Shown: positions 1 to 8,204 of the stretch, piece by piece
Layout of the letters: the number at the start of each line of letters is the position of its first letter
Position numbering within the stretch: position 1 is the first letter of the stretch
Assembly: GCA_934130265.1 (NCBI GenBank)
Contig: CAKOYC010000001.1
Coordinates: forward strand, 1-41,623
Length of the DNA stretch: 41,623 bases
Source of the DNA: an uncultured Bacilli bacterium
GTDB lineage: Bacteria; Bacillota_I; Bacilli_A; RF39; UBA660
Reading direction: 5' to 3'
Made by a program: the position numbers and the translations under genes
Notes under the pieces: generated by a model
What the model saw: the letters and a program-made list of their open reading frames with translations, nothing else
Database searches by the model: none
What the model was told of the DNA's origin: nothing

Positions 1-664
1 TAGTTGGATTTGGTAAATAATCATTATTATTTTTAAAAACTCGATAAATTTATACAAATTCTATATCATATTTAGTAGTCACTTTCTTCATTTCTTCATC
101 AAAATAGGCAAATACTCTATCTGGTACTATATCTGTATACTCATAAGGATTATAATAACCAAGTAAAATTATTTTTCTATTATTATATTTTCTAATATTC
201 TTAAGTAAATTATCTAATTCTTGCATTTTTTTAGAAAATATATCTAATACTTTTTTCTCATCTATTATAGATATATCGCTAGTTGACATATTTATCTCAG
301 TCAACAAGTCATTACCACCGATTGATATAGTTACTAAATCTGCTTCTCTTAAACATTTTTTAAAAGATAAAGTCTTATTTTGTCTTGTTAGTATTTGATT
401 CATGTCAAGTTGGTGTTGTAAATCGGCAATTCTAAAACCAGCAAATGCGAAGTCTTTACTATAATTATTAAGTTTATTGTTCTCTTTAAGATAACTAGCT
501 AAATAATCACTATAGCCATAACCTTCTTCATTATAAGCATTTACTCCTAAGGATAGAGAATCCCCTATAGCTAAATAATTAATTTTATCATTATGAAATG
601 TCATATAAATTAAGTAAATTATTAAAAGTAGAAAACAAAAGATAATAAGTTTTTTATGTTTCAT
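1..664 (-). pseudogene. SGNH/GDSL-family hydrolase, interrupted by an in-frame stop and cut by the window edge
   Basis: An N-terminal membrane anchor or signal segment (about residues 6-22) is followed by the SGNH block I motif AIGDSLSLG, with the nucleophile Ser, and the block III motif GGND. The family hydrolyses esters, often on lipids or wall polymers outside the cell; the substrate cannot be told. Start ATG at 664 has AGGTGA five bases upstream. The frame meets TAA at 50-52, but the same frame continues past it as IYRVFKNNNDYLPNPT up to the window edge, which is what usually follows in this family before the Asp-x-x-His catalytic block. The gene therefore looks like one ORF broken by a nonsense codon, or a sequencing error. 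It lies just downstream of murA on the same strand. Family confidence is high; pseudogene status is moderate. Confidence 0.7.
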
Positions 665-695
665 TTTATCACCTAAAAAAATTAGAGTCATAATA

Positions 696-1949
696 TTATA
701 TTTCTCTAATTTCTACTTTAGCACCAACATTGGTTAATTTTTCTACAATATTTTCATATCCTCTTAAGATATGTTCTACATTAGTTATCTTAGTTGTACC
801 ATCAGCCATCAAACCAGCTATTACTAAGGATGCACCTGCTCTTAAATCAGTTGCTACCACATCACAACCTACTAGTTTTGTAGGACCAATAACCGTAGAT
901 GTTTGATTTTTTACTCGTATATCTGCTCCCATTGAATTTAAATATGGTATGTGCATAAATCTATTTTCATAAATAGTTTCTTCTATTTTACTTTGTCCTT
1001 TACAAGCAGTAAGTAATGGCGTAAGTGGTTGTTGTAAATCTGTTGGAAATCCAGGATATGTCTGTGTCTTAACATGAATTGCTTTATAATTATCTTGTTT
1101 ACTAACAATTATATAATCTGCTCCAATATCAAGAAAAACGCCCATCTCCTCTAGTTTACTAGTTAACGATTCAATATGCTCAGGAATAATATTATCTACT
1201 TTTAAGTTTTCTCCTACAGCAGCTCCTAGAATAACATAAGTTCCAGCTTCTATTCTATCAGGAATCACCTCATGAAAACATTTACCAAGATAAGAAACAC
1301 CTTCTATTTCAATACTTGAAGTACCTGCTCCTCTTATCTTAGCACCCATATTATTTAATAAGGTAGCAACATTTACTATTTCTGGTTCTTTAGCGGCATT
1401 ATCAATAATTGTTTTTCCTTTAGCTTTTACAGCTGCCAACATTATATTAATAGTAGCTCCTACACTAGCAAAATCTAGATAAATATTATTACCTATTAAC
1501 TCATCTGCTTCTACTATATAGCAGTTATCTTTATTAGTTACTTTAGCTCCTAAAGCTTCAAAACCTTTTAAATGTAAATTAATTGGTCTTGCTCCTATAG
1601 AACAACCACCTGGTAATGACATAGTAACCTTCTTATATTTACCTAGTAAAGCTCCCATAAAATAATATGAAGCTCTAAGTTTCTTTGCTAAAGAAGCTGG
1701 TATTTCTTTATTTTCTAACTCTTTTGAATCTATTACAATAGTTTCACTAGCTCTTTTAACCTTTGCTCCTAAAAAAGATAATATTTCACATAATGCTTCT
1801 GTATCAGTAATATCTGGTACATTGCAAATAGTTACTTCTTCATCTGATAATATGGCTGCAGGTATTAAAGCCACAGCACTATTTTTAGCACCACTAACTC
1901 TAATGGTACCAGTTAACTTATTTCCACCATTAATTTCTAATAACTTCAT
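696..1949 (-). CDS. murA: UDP-N-acetylglucosamine 1-carboxyvinyltransferase
   Basis: Cytosolic enzyme that transfers enolpyruvate from PEP to UDP-GlcNAc, the first committed step of peptidoglycan synthesis and the target of fosfomycin. The 417 residues match the family length. Lys22-Asn23 sit in the N-terminal substrate loop, and the catalytic loop reads GGCSIGARP with Cys116, so the fosfomycin-sensitive Cys is present rather than Asp. The DLRAGASLV motif is near the C-terminus. It has its own promoter about 100 bases upstream (TTGACA-17-TATTAT). In Bacillus a murA paralogue lies near prfA-prmC-spoIIR, which agrees with this neighbourhood. Whether it is the MurA1 or MurA2 paralogue is not decided. 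Confidence 0.95.
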   Translation of the reverse strand: MKLLEINGGNKLTGTIRVSGAKNSAVALIPAAILSDEEVTICNVPDITDTEALCEILSFLGAKVKRASETIVIDSKELENKEIPASLAKKLRASYYFMGALLGKYKKVTMSLPGGCSIGARPINLHLKGFEALGAKVTNKDNCYIVEADELIGNNIYLDFASVGATINIMLAAVKAKGKTIIDNAAKEPEIVNVATLLNNMGAKIRGAGTSSIEIEGVSYLGKCFHEVIPDRIEAGTYVILGAAVGENLKVDNIIPEHIESLTSKLEEMGVFLDIGADYIIVSKQDNYKAIHVKTQTYPGFPTDLQQPLTPLLTACKGQSKIEETIYENRFMHIPYLNSMGADIRVKNQTSTVIGPTKLVGCDVVATDLRAGASLVIAGLMADGTTKITNVEHILRGYENIVEKLTNVGAKVEIREI

Positions 1950-2051
1950 ATATCTTACTCTCTTTCGCTATATTATATTAGTATTTTAAAATTTGTTTCC
2001 AACTAGACTTAAAAATAAATAAATCACTCTAAAAACTGTATCTCTACTAAT

Positions 2052-2080
2052 ATAATAAAGAAAAACAAGTAATTTGTCAA
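2052..2080 (-). promoter_or_regulatory. murA promoter
   Basis: On the minus strand TTGACA (2075-2080), a 17-base spacer and TATTAT (2052-2057). It leaves a 5' untranslated leader of roughly 95 bases before murA. The -35 box overlaps the T-run of the preceding terminator. Confidence 0.7.
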
Positions 2081-2112
2081 AAAAAAGAAACGAAAAATTC
2101 TAAATTTTCGTT
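2079..2112 (-). terminator. Intrinsic terminator after the 50-residue ORF
   Basis: AACGAAAA (minus strand) pairs with TTTTCGTT across an 8-base loop and is followed by TTTC and a T-run. The stem overlaps the stop codon of the small upstream ORF. Confidence 0.65.
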
Positions 2113-2263
2113 AAAATCTTTCATTTTCTTGATTTTCTAATTCATCTTTAGGACAATCTTCTTGTCTACTAAACATTTCTTTTTCATTTACTTCTTTTGC
2201 AGATGGACAATTTCTATTTTGACTTTTTTCCTTCTGCTTACTATTATTGTTTTTATTTTTCAT
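2111..2263 (-). CDS. Small hydrophilic protein of unknown function, 50 residues
   Basis: Not recognised. ATG at 2263 is preceded by a strong GGGAGGT ribosome site at good spacing, and the ORF ends exactly at a terminator stem, which supports a real gene. The protein is highly charged and Asn/Glu/Lys-rich, has no membrane segment, and carries two Cys-Pro pairs in similar settings: NCPSAKE (residues 18-24) and DCPKDE (36-41). It lies 46 bases after mntP with no terminator between them, so it is probably the last gene of the prfA-prmC-spoIIR-mntP transcript. The paired CP motifs could bind a metal or form a disulfide, but this is only a guess. Confidence 0.55.
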   Translation of the reverse strand: MKNKNNNSKQKEKSQNRNCPSAKEVNEKEMFSRQEDCPKDELENQENERF

Positions 2264-2309
2264 TTTTACCTCCCTTATTACTATTAACATTATTTTTATA
2301 AATATACTT

Positions 2310-2852
2310 CTAAAATGAAATAAGTAAATATTTTATTCCAAGTATTAACAAAATTATACTTCCAAAGATATTAGCAATCTTACCAAATCTAATAGTTAAT
2401 CTCTTACCACAATCTAATCCTATTTTTGTAAATAAAAAACTAAATATAGAGAATAACAATCCACATAAAACAGTATTTTCTTCGTGTATACCTAATCCTA
2501 TACCTACTGAAAAACTATCTATACTTACACTAAATGCAAATAATAAAGCTTGATAAAAACTAGTTATTTTAATCTTTCTTGCATCTAAATCTTTTAAGCT
2601 CAAGAGCATTTCACTAGCTAATATAGTAAAAATTATACCTACTAACAAATCAGGATTAGGTAAGAACGATTCTAAAAGAAATAAACCAATTAAATTACCA
2701 AGTATAGGCATAAAAAAATGAAATGATCCTACCATTGCACTTAATAAGTTAGTCATTTTCTTATCAAGACCTAATGTCCCATAAATTATAGCTAGAGAAA
2801 AAGCATCCATACTTAGACTAATAGAGATTATTATTAATTGTCCTAAATTCAT
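2310..2852 (-). CDS. mntP: Putative manganese efflux pump, MntP/YtaF family
   Basis: Six-helix inner-membrane protein of 180 residues from the chosen start. The N-terminal helix carries SMDAFSLAI, and the second half repeats the pattern as SIDSFSVGIG; this duplicated Asp-containing motif is the hallmark of MntP and the related sporulation protein YtaF. MntP exports Mn2+. ATG at 2852 is preferred because GGTGG lies just upstream; an in-frame GTG at 2888 would add 12 hydrophilic residues. In Bacillus subtilis mntP (ywlD) lies a few genes from spoIIR, so the neighbourhood supports orthology. MntP and YtaF cannot be separated with certainty here. No manganese riboswitch is visible upstream. Confidence 0.8.
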   Translation of the reverse strand: MNLGQLIIISISLSMDAFSLAIIYGTLGLDKKMTNLLSAMVGSFHFFMPILGNLIGLFLLESFLPNPDLLVGIIFTILASEMLLSLKDLDARKIKITSFYQALLFAFSVSIDSFSVGIGLGIHEENTVLCGLLFSIFSFLFTKIGLDCGKRLTIRFGKIANIFGSIILLILGIKYLLISF

Positions 2853-2891
2853 AGCACCACCTACTAAGAATTTATGTAAATAACCCACCTA

Positions 2892-3410
2892 TTAGAAGTA
2901 TTTTTCTAGCATATCTTTAATGTATAGTCGATACTCTACATCTGTTTTTTTATCATTTTCTATAAGACAAAATGGGGGAAATAACACACACCACCAGTTA
3001 TCACCTTTCCCATCTCCAATGGTAACCACTAAAGATTCATAATATCCTTCTTTATAGGTGATACCCTTATATTCTTTTTTAGGAAAGTAGTTTAATCCAT
3101 AATTAATGTTATAAATATCATTACTCTTATTTGTTAATAAAGTATTTCTAACATTAGTTGAAAAATTATTTTGATTAGATTTTAATAGTCTCCTAGATTC
3201 ATCAATAGACTTACTATTTTTTAATAATTTACTTATCTCTACTTGTAAGTTATCTTTAACCTTCATCTTTATCTTTTGGTCTTCTTTACTATTAGATTTT
3301 GCTACTACTCTAAACCTAATAGCTTCATCAGGTATAACAATTTCTTCTCCTTTAATATAACTAGCCAAAGAGATAATGATTAGACTTATAATTATTAGAA
3401 ATTTCTTCAT
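2892..3410 (-). CDS. spoIIR: Stage II sporulation protein R
   Basis: In endospore formers SpoIIR is made in the forespore, secreted, and triggers SpoIIGA to process pro-sigma-E in the mother cell. The 172-residue protein has a signal peptide (residues 1-20), the family motif IRFRVVAKS (31-39), and the near-invariant NWWCVLFPPFC (138-148). ATG at 3410 has GGGTGA eight bases upstream; a GTG at 3422 is a weaker alternative. The neighbours prfA-prmC upstream and mntP downstream are as in Bacillus. Its presence implies that the lineage sporulates or descends from spore formers. The C-terminus after the WWC motif is short (about 24 residues). Confidence 0.92.
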   Translation of the reverse strand: MKKFLIIISLIIISLASYIKGEEIVIPDEAIRFRVVAKSNSKEDQKIKMKVKDNLQVEISKLLKNSKSIDESRRLLKSNQNNFSTNVRNTLLTNKSNDIYNINYGLNYFPKKEYKGITYKEGYYESLVVTIGDGKGDNWWCVLFPPFCLIENDKKTDVEYRLYIKDMLEKYF

Positions 3411-3411
3411 T

Positions 3412-3447
3412 AAAAAAATCACCCTTTTTCTAATATATTAATGGTGA
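3412..3447 (-). terminator. Weak hairpin plus T-run overlapping the spoIIR ribosome site
   Basis: On the minus strand TCACC (3443-3447) can pair with GGTGA (3419-3423), followed by seven Ts and then the spoIIR start. The right arm is also the Shine-Dalgarno sequence of spoIIR. The stem is short and the loop long (19 bases), so it may be a leaky terminator or a translation-limiting hairpin. Confidence 0.4.
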
Positions 3448-3460
3448 CTTTTTATTATTT

Positions 3461-4288
3461 TTAATCAATTTTATTTCTAACAAATATCATTCTATTTCGA
3501 CCATACAAATCTTTTTTACAAATAATTTCTACATCTTTAAGATACTTTTCTACGATATCATAAATTTCTTCTTTTTGACTTTCTCCTATTTCAAAAGCTA
3601 TTAAAAATTTATCATTTAAATACGGTTTAATATTAGCTAATATTTTTCTATAGCAATCAAGACCATCTACACCTCCATAAAGTGCTAAAGATGGCTCATT
3701 ATCCCTTACTATTTCTTCTATTTCTTCATCAGTTCTTATATATGGTGGATTAGAAACAATAATATCATACTTATCTAGTCCTACATTAGAAAACCAATCA
3801 CTTTCGATAAATGTAACATCAAGATTAAGATTATTAGCATTTAATTTAGCCACTTCTAAAGCTTCTTTTGATATATCTATTAGTGTTACCTCACTATCTT
3901 TTAAGATACTTTTAAGAGTAAGTCCAATTGCTCCACTACCACAACCTAAATCTAATATTTTAATTTTATCTTTGTTCAAGCTTTTAGCATATTCTACTAC
4001 CTGCTCTACCAGTTCTTCTGTCTCAAATCGTGGTATCAACACATTTTTATTAACAATAAACTTAAGTCCATAGAAATTAACATTACCAATAACATATTGA
4101 ATAGGCTTATTTTCTTTTAAAGCTTCTAATGATGATTTATATAGTTTTTCTATATCACTATCTACCTCTTTATCTAGAATGGTTAATAATTCTAAAGGAT
4201 TAACATCTAAATACGAAGAAAGTAGCATCTTAGCATGATCACTACTCGTCTTACCCTTACCATATACAATTAATTCTTCAACTGTCAT
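3461..4288 (-). CDS. prmC: Peptide chain release factor N5-glutamine methyltransferase
   Basis: SAM-dependent enzyme that methylates the Gln of the GGQ motif in RF1 and RF2. Over 275 residues there is an N-terminal helical substrate-binding domain, the SAM motif DLGCGSG (113-119), and the catalytic NPPY tetrapeptide (180-183) that binds the glutamine. Its start overlaps the prfA stop by one base (TAATG), so it is translationally coupled to its own substrate gene, the usual prfA-prmC pair. Confidence 0.95.
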   Translation of the reverse strand: MTVEELIVYGKGKTSSDHAKMLLSSYLDVNPLELLTILDKEVDSDIEKLYKSSLEALKENKPIQYVIGNVNFYGLKFIVNKNVLIPRFETEELVEQVVEYAKSLNKDKIKILDLGCGSGAIGLTLKSILKDSEVTLIDISKEALEVAKLNANNLNLDVTFIESDWFSNVGLDKYDIIVSNPPYIRTDEEIEEIVRDNEPSLALYGGVDGLDCYRKILANIKPYLNDKFLIAFEIGESQKEEIYDIVEKYLKDVEIICKKDLYGRNRMIFVRNKID

Positions 4289-5349
4289 TATGCTTCTTCA
4301 CCAGCTAATTTTCTTCTTTGATCTTCCATCGTCAAAGCATCTATTATCTCATCTAGTTGTCCATTCATTACTCTATCTAAACTATTAGTAGTAAAACCAA
4401 TACGATGATCTGTTACTCTATTTTGTGGATAGTTATAAGTTCTTATCTTTTCAGCTCTATCTCCTGTACCTATCTTACTTCTTCTTTCACTACCAAGTTC
4501 TTGGTCATGTTTCTGTTGTTCTAAATCATAAAGTCTTGCTTTTAATACTTTCATCGCTTGTTCCTTATTTTGAATTTGACTTCTCTCATTTTGACAAGTT
4601 ACTACTGTATTAGTAGGTAAATGGGTAATTCTAACAGCACTATCTGTAGTATTTACTCCTTGACCACCACAACCTGATGATCTAAAGATATCAATTCTTA
4701 AATCTTTTGGATCAATCGTAATATTAACATCTTCTGCTTCTGGCATTACTAAAACAGTAGCTGTTGAAGTTTGAATTCTTCCATTGCTTTCTGTAACTGG
4801 TACTCTTTGTACTCTATGTGATCCACTTTCATATTTAAGTTTAGAATATGCACCTTGCCCTTTAATCATAAATTCTATTTGACTAAATCCACCTGCAGTT
4901 CCTTCAACAGCATTAATTATTTCTATCTTTAAACCTATTCTTTCTGCATATCTTGAATACATTCTAAACAAATCACCTGCAAAGATATTAGCTTCATCTC
5001 CACCAGCTGCTCCCCTTATTTCCATAATAACGTTTTTAGAATCATTAGGATCCTTTGGTATTAATAATATTTCTAGATTCTTTTCAATGTTTTCTTTTTC
5101 TTCTTCTAAACTTTTTAATTCATCTTTAGCTATTTCTTTTAGTTCATCATCATTTAACATTTCTTTAGTATCTACAATAGATTCTAATACTTTTTTATAT
5201 TTCTTATATTCTGTTACTACTTCTTCTAAATCTGCTATCTCTTTAGATATCTCCCTTGTTTTATTAATATTCTTTAAAACGTCTTCACTCATTAGTTCAG
5301 TTTGTAATTGATTATATTTAGTAAGCGTAGCTTCTAATCTTTCTATCAT
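4288..5349 (-). CDS. prfA: Peptide chain release factor 1
   Basis: Recognises UAA and UAG stop codons and triggers peptide release on the ribosome. Its 353 residues show the RF1-type PVT codon-recognition motif (184-186, where RF2 has SPF) and the catalytic GGQ (228-230) in the context SGCGGQGVN. The N-terminal third is a charged helical domain. It is first in the prfA-prmC-spoIIR-mntP unit, with a clear promoter at 5387-5416. Confidence 0.97.
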   Translation of the reverse strand: MIERLEATLTKYNQLQTELMSEDVLKNINKTREISKEIADLEEVVTEYKKYKKVLESIVDTKEMLNDDELKEIAKDELKSLEEEKENIEKNLEILLIPKDPNDSKNVIMEIRGAAGGDEANIFAGDLFRMYSRYAERIGLKIEIINAVEGTAGGFSQIEFMIKGQGAYSKLKYESGSHRVQRVPVTESNGRIQTSTATVLVMPEAEDVNITIDPKDLRIDIFRSSGCGGQGVNTTDSAVRITHLPTNTVVTCQNERSQIQNKEQAMKVLKARLYDLEQQKHDQELGSERRSKIGTGDRAEKIRTYNYPQNRVTDHRIGFTTNSLDRVMNGQLDEIIDALTMEDQRRKLAGEEA

Positions 5350-5386
5350 CTAAATCAAGTCCTTTCTTTGTCTGACTGTCGAGCTA

Positions 5387-5416
5387 ATTATATCATAGTT
5401 ACAACATCTCTTGCAA
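5387..5416 (-). promoter_or_regulatory. prfA operon promoter
   Basis: Minus strand TTGCAA (5411-5416), an 18-base spacer, and TATAAT (5387-5392) with an extended TGA just before the -10 box. Confidence 0.6.
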
Positions 5417-5423
5417 ATAATTT

Positions 5424-5453
5424 AAAGAAAAAGAACTACTCATTTTCTAGTTC
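5424..5453 (-). terminator. rpoE terminator
   Basis: GAACTA (minus strand, 5448-5453) pairs with TAGTTC (5433-5438) over a 9-base loop, then TTTTTCTTT. The stem contains the rpoE stop codon. Confidence 0.75.
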
Positions 5454-5882
5454 TTCTTCATCAACGACAACCAAGTCTTTTAAATCTTCATTAGGATCAA
5501 CATAATCATCATCGTCATCAGCATCTCCTGAATCATAATTATCTTCTTCCATATCATCAGTAATCATGTCATCCTTTATTTCATCTGATTCTTCATCATC
5601 ATCTTCTTCATCTTCAATTTTAGCTATTTTATCAGATGTATGACGACTTCTTAAATCCCAACAACCATCTTCTAACATGATAAAACGTTTATCCGTAGTA
5701 AGTGATGTATAATAATCTCCTATTTTCTCTTCAAAAGTACTACTTGGAAGTTCTAACAAAGTTACAATGCTTTTAAAAAGCTCAGCAGTATTTTGCTTTC
5801 CTTGCTCCTCTAAAAGATAAAATGTGATGTCTTTATTTGACAATAGTTCTAATTCTTCTTTTTTCATTTCTGACAACTTCAT
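5436..5882 (-). CDS. rpoE: DNA-directed RNA polymerase delta subunit
   Basis: The delta subunit of Gram-positive RNA polymerase aids core recycling and promoter selectivity. The 148-residue protein has the expected two parts: a folded HARE-HTH domain in residues 1-88 (containing LLELPSSTFEEKIGDYYTSL) and a disordered, extremely acidic Asp/Glu tail from about residue 90. The ribosome site GGGAGG is strong. It is a single-gene unit with its own promoter and terminator between argS and prfA, close to its position in Bacillus. Confidence 0.95.
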   Translation of the reverse strand: MKLSEMKKEELELLSNKDITFYLLEEQGKQNTAELFKSIVTLLELPSSTFEEKIGDYYTSLTTDKRFIMLEDGCWDLRSRHTSDKIAKIEDEEDDDEESDEIKDDMITDDMEEDNYDSGDADDDDDYVDPNEDLKDLVVVDEEELENE

Positions 5883-5947
5883 TTCTTTTCCTCCCGTATT
5901 AAAGTCTATTCAAAATGAATTTCTTCTTAATATTCAAATCATATAAA

Positions 5948-5976
5948 CTTATATCATTTTTTATTAGCAATTGCAA
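5948..5976 (-). promoter_or_regulatory. rpoE promoter
   Basis: Minus strand TTGCAA (5971-5976), 17 bases, TATAAG (5948-5953), with TGA before the -10 box. The untranslated leader is about 60 bases. Confidence 0.5.
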
Positions 5977-5992
5977 TACTTTTTTATATACT

Positions 5993-7738
5993 TTACATTT
6001 TTTCAGGTATTTCAATTCCTAAAATAGTCAATAACTCTACATTTGTATCATATACATTTTTTGTTAAAAGTAACCAGTTTTCTTGAATATTTTTATCTTT
6101 TTCTGTTAAAACATGACATTTTTCATAGAATTTACTATAGGTACTAGTAAGTTGATATAAATAATCTGATATTACATTTAATTCTTTTGTATCATATGCT
6201 TTATGTAATACTTTATTCTTAGCTAGTAATAATGTTATTAATTCTTTTTCTACTTCTTCACTAATTTTTGTATATTTACTATAATCTAAATTATTTTCTT
6301 TTGCTTTCTTTAATAGTGATTTCATTCTTATAGTAGTATATAAAAGATATGGACCAGTTTTTCCTTCAACATCAACAAACTTTTTAGGATCAAAGATATA
6401 ATCAGTTGTTCTATTTGATAATAAATCAGCATATTTAATAGCTGCTACTGCTATTTGTTCAATTATTTCATCTTTATTTTCTTCAGTTTCTAAGTTATGA
6501 GAATGATTTGCTACTTCTTCTTTTACTTCTTTTAAAAGGCTTTTTAAGGATAAAGCACCTCCATCTCTTGTCTTAAATGGTTTACCATCTGGACCATTCA
6601 TTGTTCCAAATCCAAAGAATTCTAACTTAGTATCATCACTTACTATTTTAGTCTTATGAGCTGCTCTAAATACTTGTTCAAAATAAAGACCTTGTCTTAA
6701 ATCAGTTAAATACCACATTTCATCAGGATTAAAACGTTTAACTCTTGATACCATAGTTGCTAACTCACGAGTAGCATATAAAGTTGCTCCATTACTCTTT
6801 ACTACTACAAGGTCAGGCATAGGAGCTTTATCAGTATCTTCTTTTATTTCAATTATTTCTGCTCCTTCACTTTTCTTTAAGTAACCATCTTTTCTTAACT
6901 CTTCTAGCATAGGCATCATATAAGAATAACAGTCACTTTCACCTTCCCACAAGTCAAAGTCAGTATTAAACTTTTTATAAACTTCTTTAATATCTTCTAT
7001 TGATAATTTTTTAATCTTATCCCATAAAGCTACATAACTAGGTTTACCTTCTTCTAACTCTTTAGTAATAAGTCTTACCTCTTCCATGATGTTTTCATCT
7101 TCTTTAGCTTTAGTACTAGCTACTGGATATATTTCTTCTAAATCTTTAGCTGTTATGGGTAACTCATCCCAGTTATCACTTTCTTCTTCTTTAAAATAAT
7201 TAAGATTAGGATATCTATTTCTTAACTCATAAATAACCATTCCAGACTGTCTACCAATATCCCCAAAATGAACATCGCAGATAACTTCTTGTCCAAGTCT
7301 TTTAGTTAATCTTTTTATAGATTCCCCAATATTAGCACTTCTTAAATGACCAACATGAAGAGTCTTAGCAATATTAGCTCCTCCATAATCTAAAAATATC
7401 TTTTTATTAACTAACTTATCAACATCTTTTGAATCACTATTATAATAGTCATTTACAAATTCTACTAACAACTCATCTTTTAAAGTAACATTAAGAAATC
7501 CAACTGCTGCTATTTCTACTTTAGAAAAATAATTACTTTCTTCTAAAACTTTCTTCATATCTTCAGCAATAAGCATTGGACTCTTATGTAATATTTTAGC
7601 AAGACTCATCGCATCATTTAACTGATAATCTCCCAAATCTTTACGTTTACTTTCTAATAAAGTTACTTTTTCGATTGGAATAGATGCTTCATTCATCTTC
7701 TTTGTTAAATCTTCTTCTATTGTTTTTAATAAACTCAT
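5993..7738 (-). CDS. argS: Arginyl-tRNA synthetase
   Basis: Class I enzyme charging tRNA-Arg. The 581 residues contain the Rossmann HIGH-type motif as HVGHLRSANIG. The KMSKS loop is degenerate (PFKTRDGG), as is normal for many ArgRS, and the C-terminal anticodon-binding helical domain follows. It starts immediately after the DUF1934 gene (1-base gap; the ribosome site GGGAGG lies inside that gene's end), the same pairing as argS-ywiB in Bacillus. Confidence 0.97.
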   Translation of the reverse strand: MSLLKTIEEDLTKKMNEASIPIEKVTLLESKRKDLGDYQLNDAMSLAKILHKSPMLIAEDMKKVLEESNYFSKVEIAAVGFLNVTLKDELLVEFVNDYYNSDSKDVDKLVNKKIFLDYGGANIAKTLHVGHLRSANIGESIKRLTKRLGQEVICDVHFGDIGRQSGMVIYELRNRYPNLNYFKEEESDNWDELPITAKDLEEIYPVASTKAKEDENIMEEVRLITKELEEGKPSYVALWDKIKKLSIEDIKEVYKKFNTDFDLWEGESDCYSYMMPMLEELRKDGYLKKSEGAEIIEIKEDTDKAPMPDLVVVKSNGATLYATRELATMVSRVKRFNPDEMWYLTDLRQGLYFEQVFRAAHKTKIVSDDTKLEFFGFGTMNGPDGKPFKTRDGGALSLKSLLKEVKEEVANHSHNLETEENKDEIIEQIAVAAIKYADLLSNRTTDYIFDPKKFVDVEGKTGPYLLYTTIRMKSLLKKAKENNLDYSKYTKISEEVEKELITLLLAKNKVLHKAYDTKELNVISDYLYQLTSTYSKFYEKCHVLTEKDKNIQENWLLLTKNVYDTNVELLTILGIEIPEKM

Positions 7739-7739
7739 A

Positions 7740-8099
7740 TTAAACCTCCCACTCTATACTATATTCATGGTCAAAATCATTTCCATCAATTCTATATATT
7801 ACTAAAAAGGAATTAACTCCTTCTTTTATTTGTTTAGTCTTCATTCCTACTGTTCCACACTGCTTTGTATCTTTAAGATATATTTCAAAAGAATTATCTA
7901 CATTTTCTAAAAATTTATAACTAAGAATGGCGTCTTCTGTCTCTCTTAACAATATTTTATCTTTTAAATATATTGTTAATAATGCATGTTCATCCTGATA
8001 TTGAATTACTTGTTTTTTTCTATCAAAATCTGCTTTTCCTTCAAAGGTTAAAACATCATCATTAGTTCTTAACTTAGCAATTAATTTAACTTCTTCCAT
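7740..8099 (-). CDS. DUF1934 beta-barrel protein, YwiB-like
   Basis: 119 residues, alternating beta-strand pattern, no signal or membrane segment. Size, pattern and its place directly before argS match the YwiB/DUF1934 family, a calycin-like barrel of unknown function. The ending HEYSIEWEV, with alternating hydrophobic residues, agrees with the terminal strand of that family. The GAAAGGG ribosome site and a good promoter precede it. The family call rests on synteny and general sequence pattern, not on an invariant motif. Confidence 0.75.
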   Translation of the reverse strand: MEEVKLIAKLRTNDDVLTFEGKADFDRKKQVIQYQDEHALLTIYLKDKILLRETEDAILSYKFLENVDNSFEIYLKDTKQCGTVGMKTKQIKEGVNSFLVIYRIDGNDFDHEYSIEWEV

Positions 8100-8124
8100 A
8101 TTATTTCCCTTTCATTCAGGTAAT

Positions 8125-8153
8125 ATTATAGCAACGAATTAAATTTCTTACAA
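8125..8153 (-). promoter_or_regulatory. Promoter of the DUF1934-argS unit
   Basis: Minus strand TTGTAA (8148-8153), 17 bases, TATAAT (8125-8130), in the divergent spacer to the penicillin-binding protein gene. Confidence 0.7.
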
Positions 8154-8204
8154 GATTATTGTTATTTTTAAAGAGATTGGACAAGCTAAATGTAGGTGAT
8201 TTAA

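Noticed and set aside
1950..2051. murA leader as a possible riboswitch
   Set aside because: About 95 bases, AT-rich, with no stable multi-stem fold or known consensus visible.
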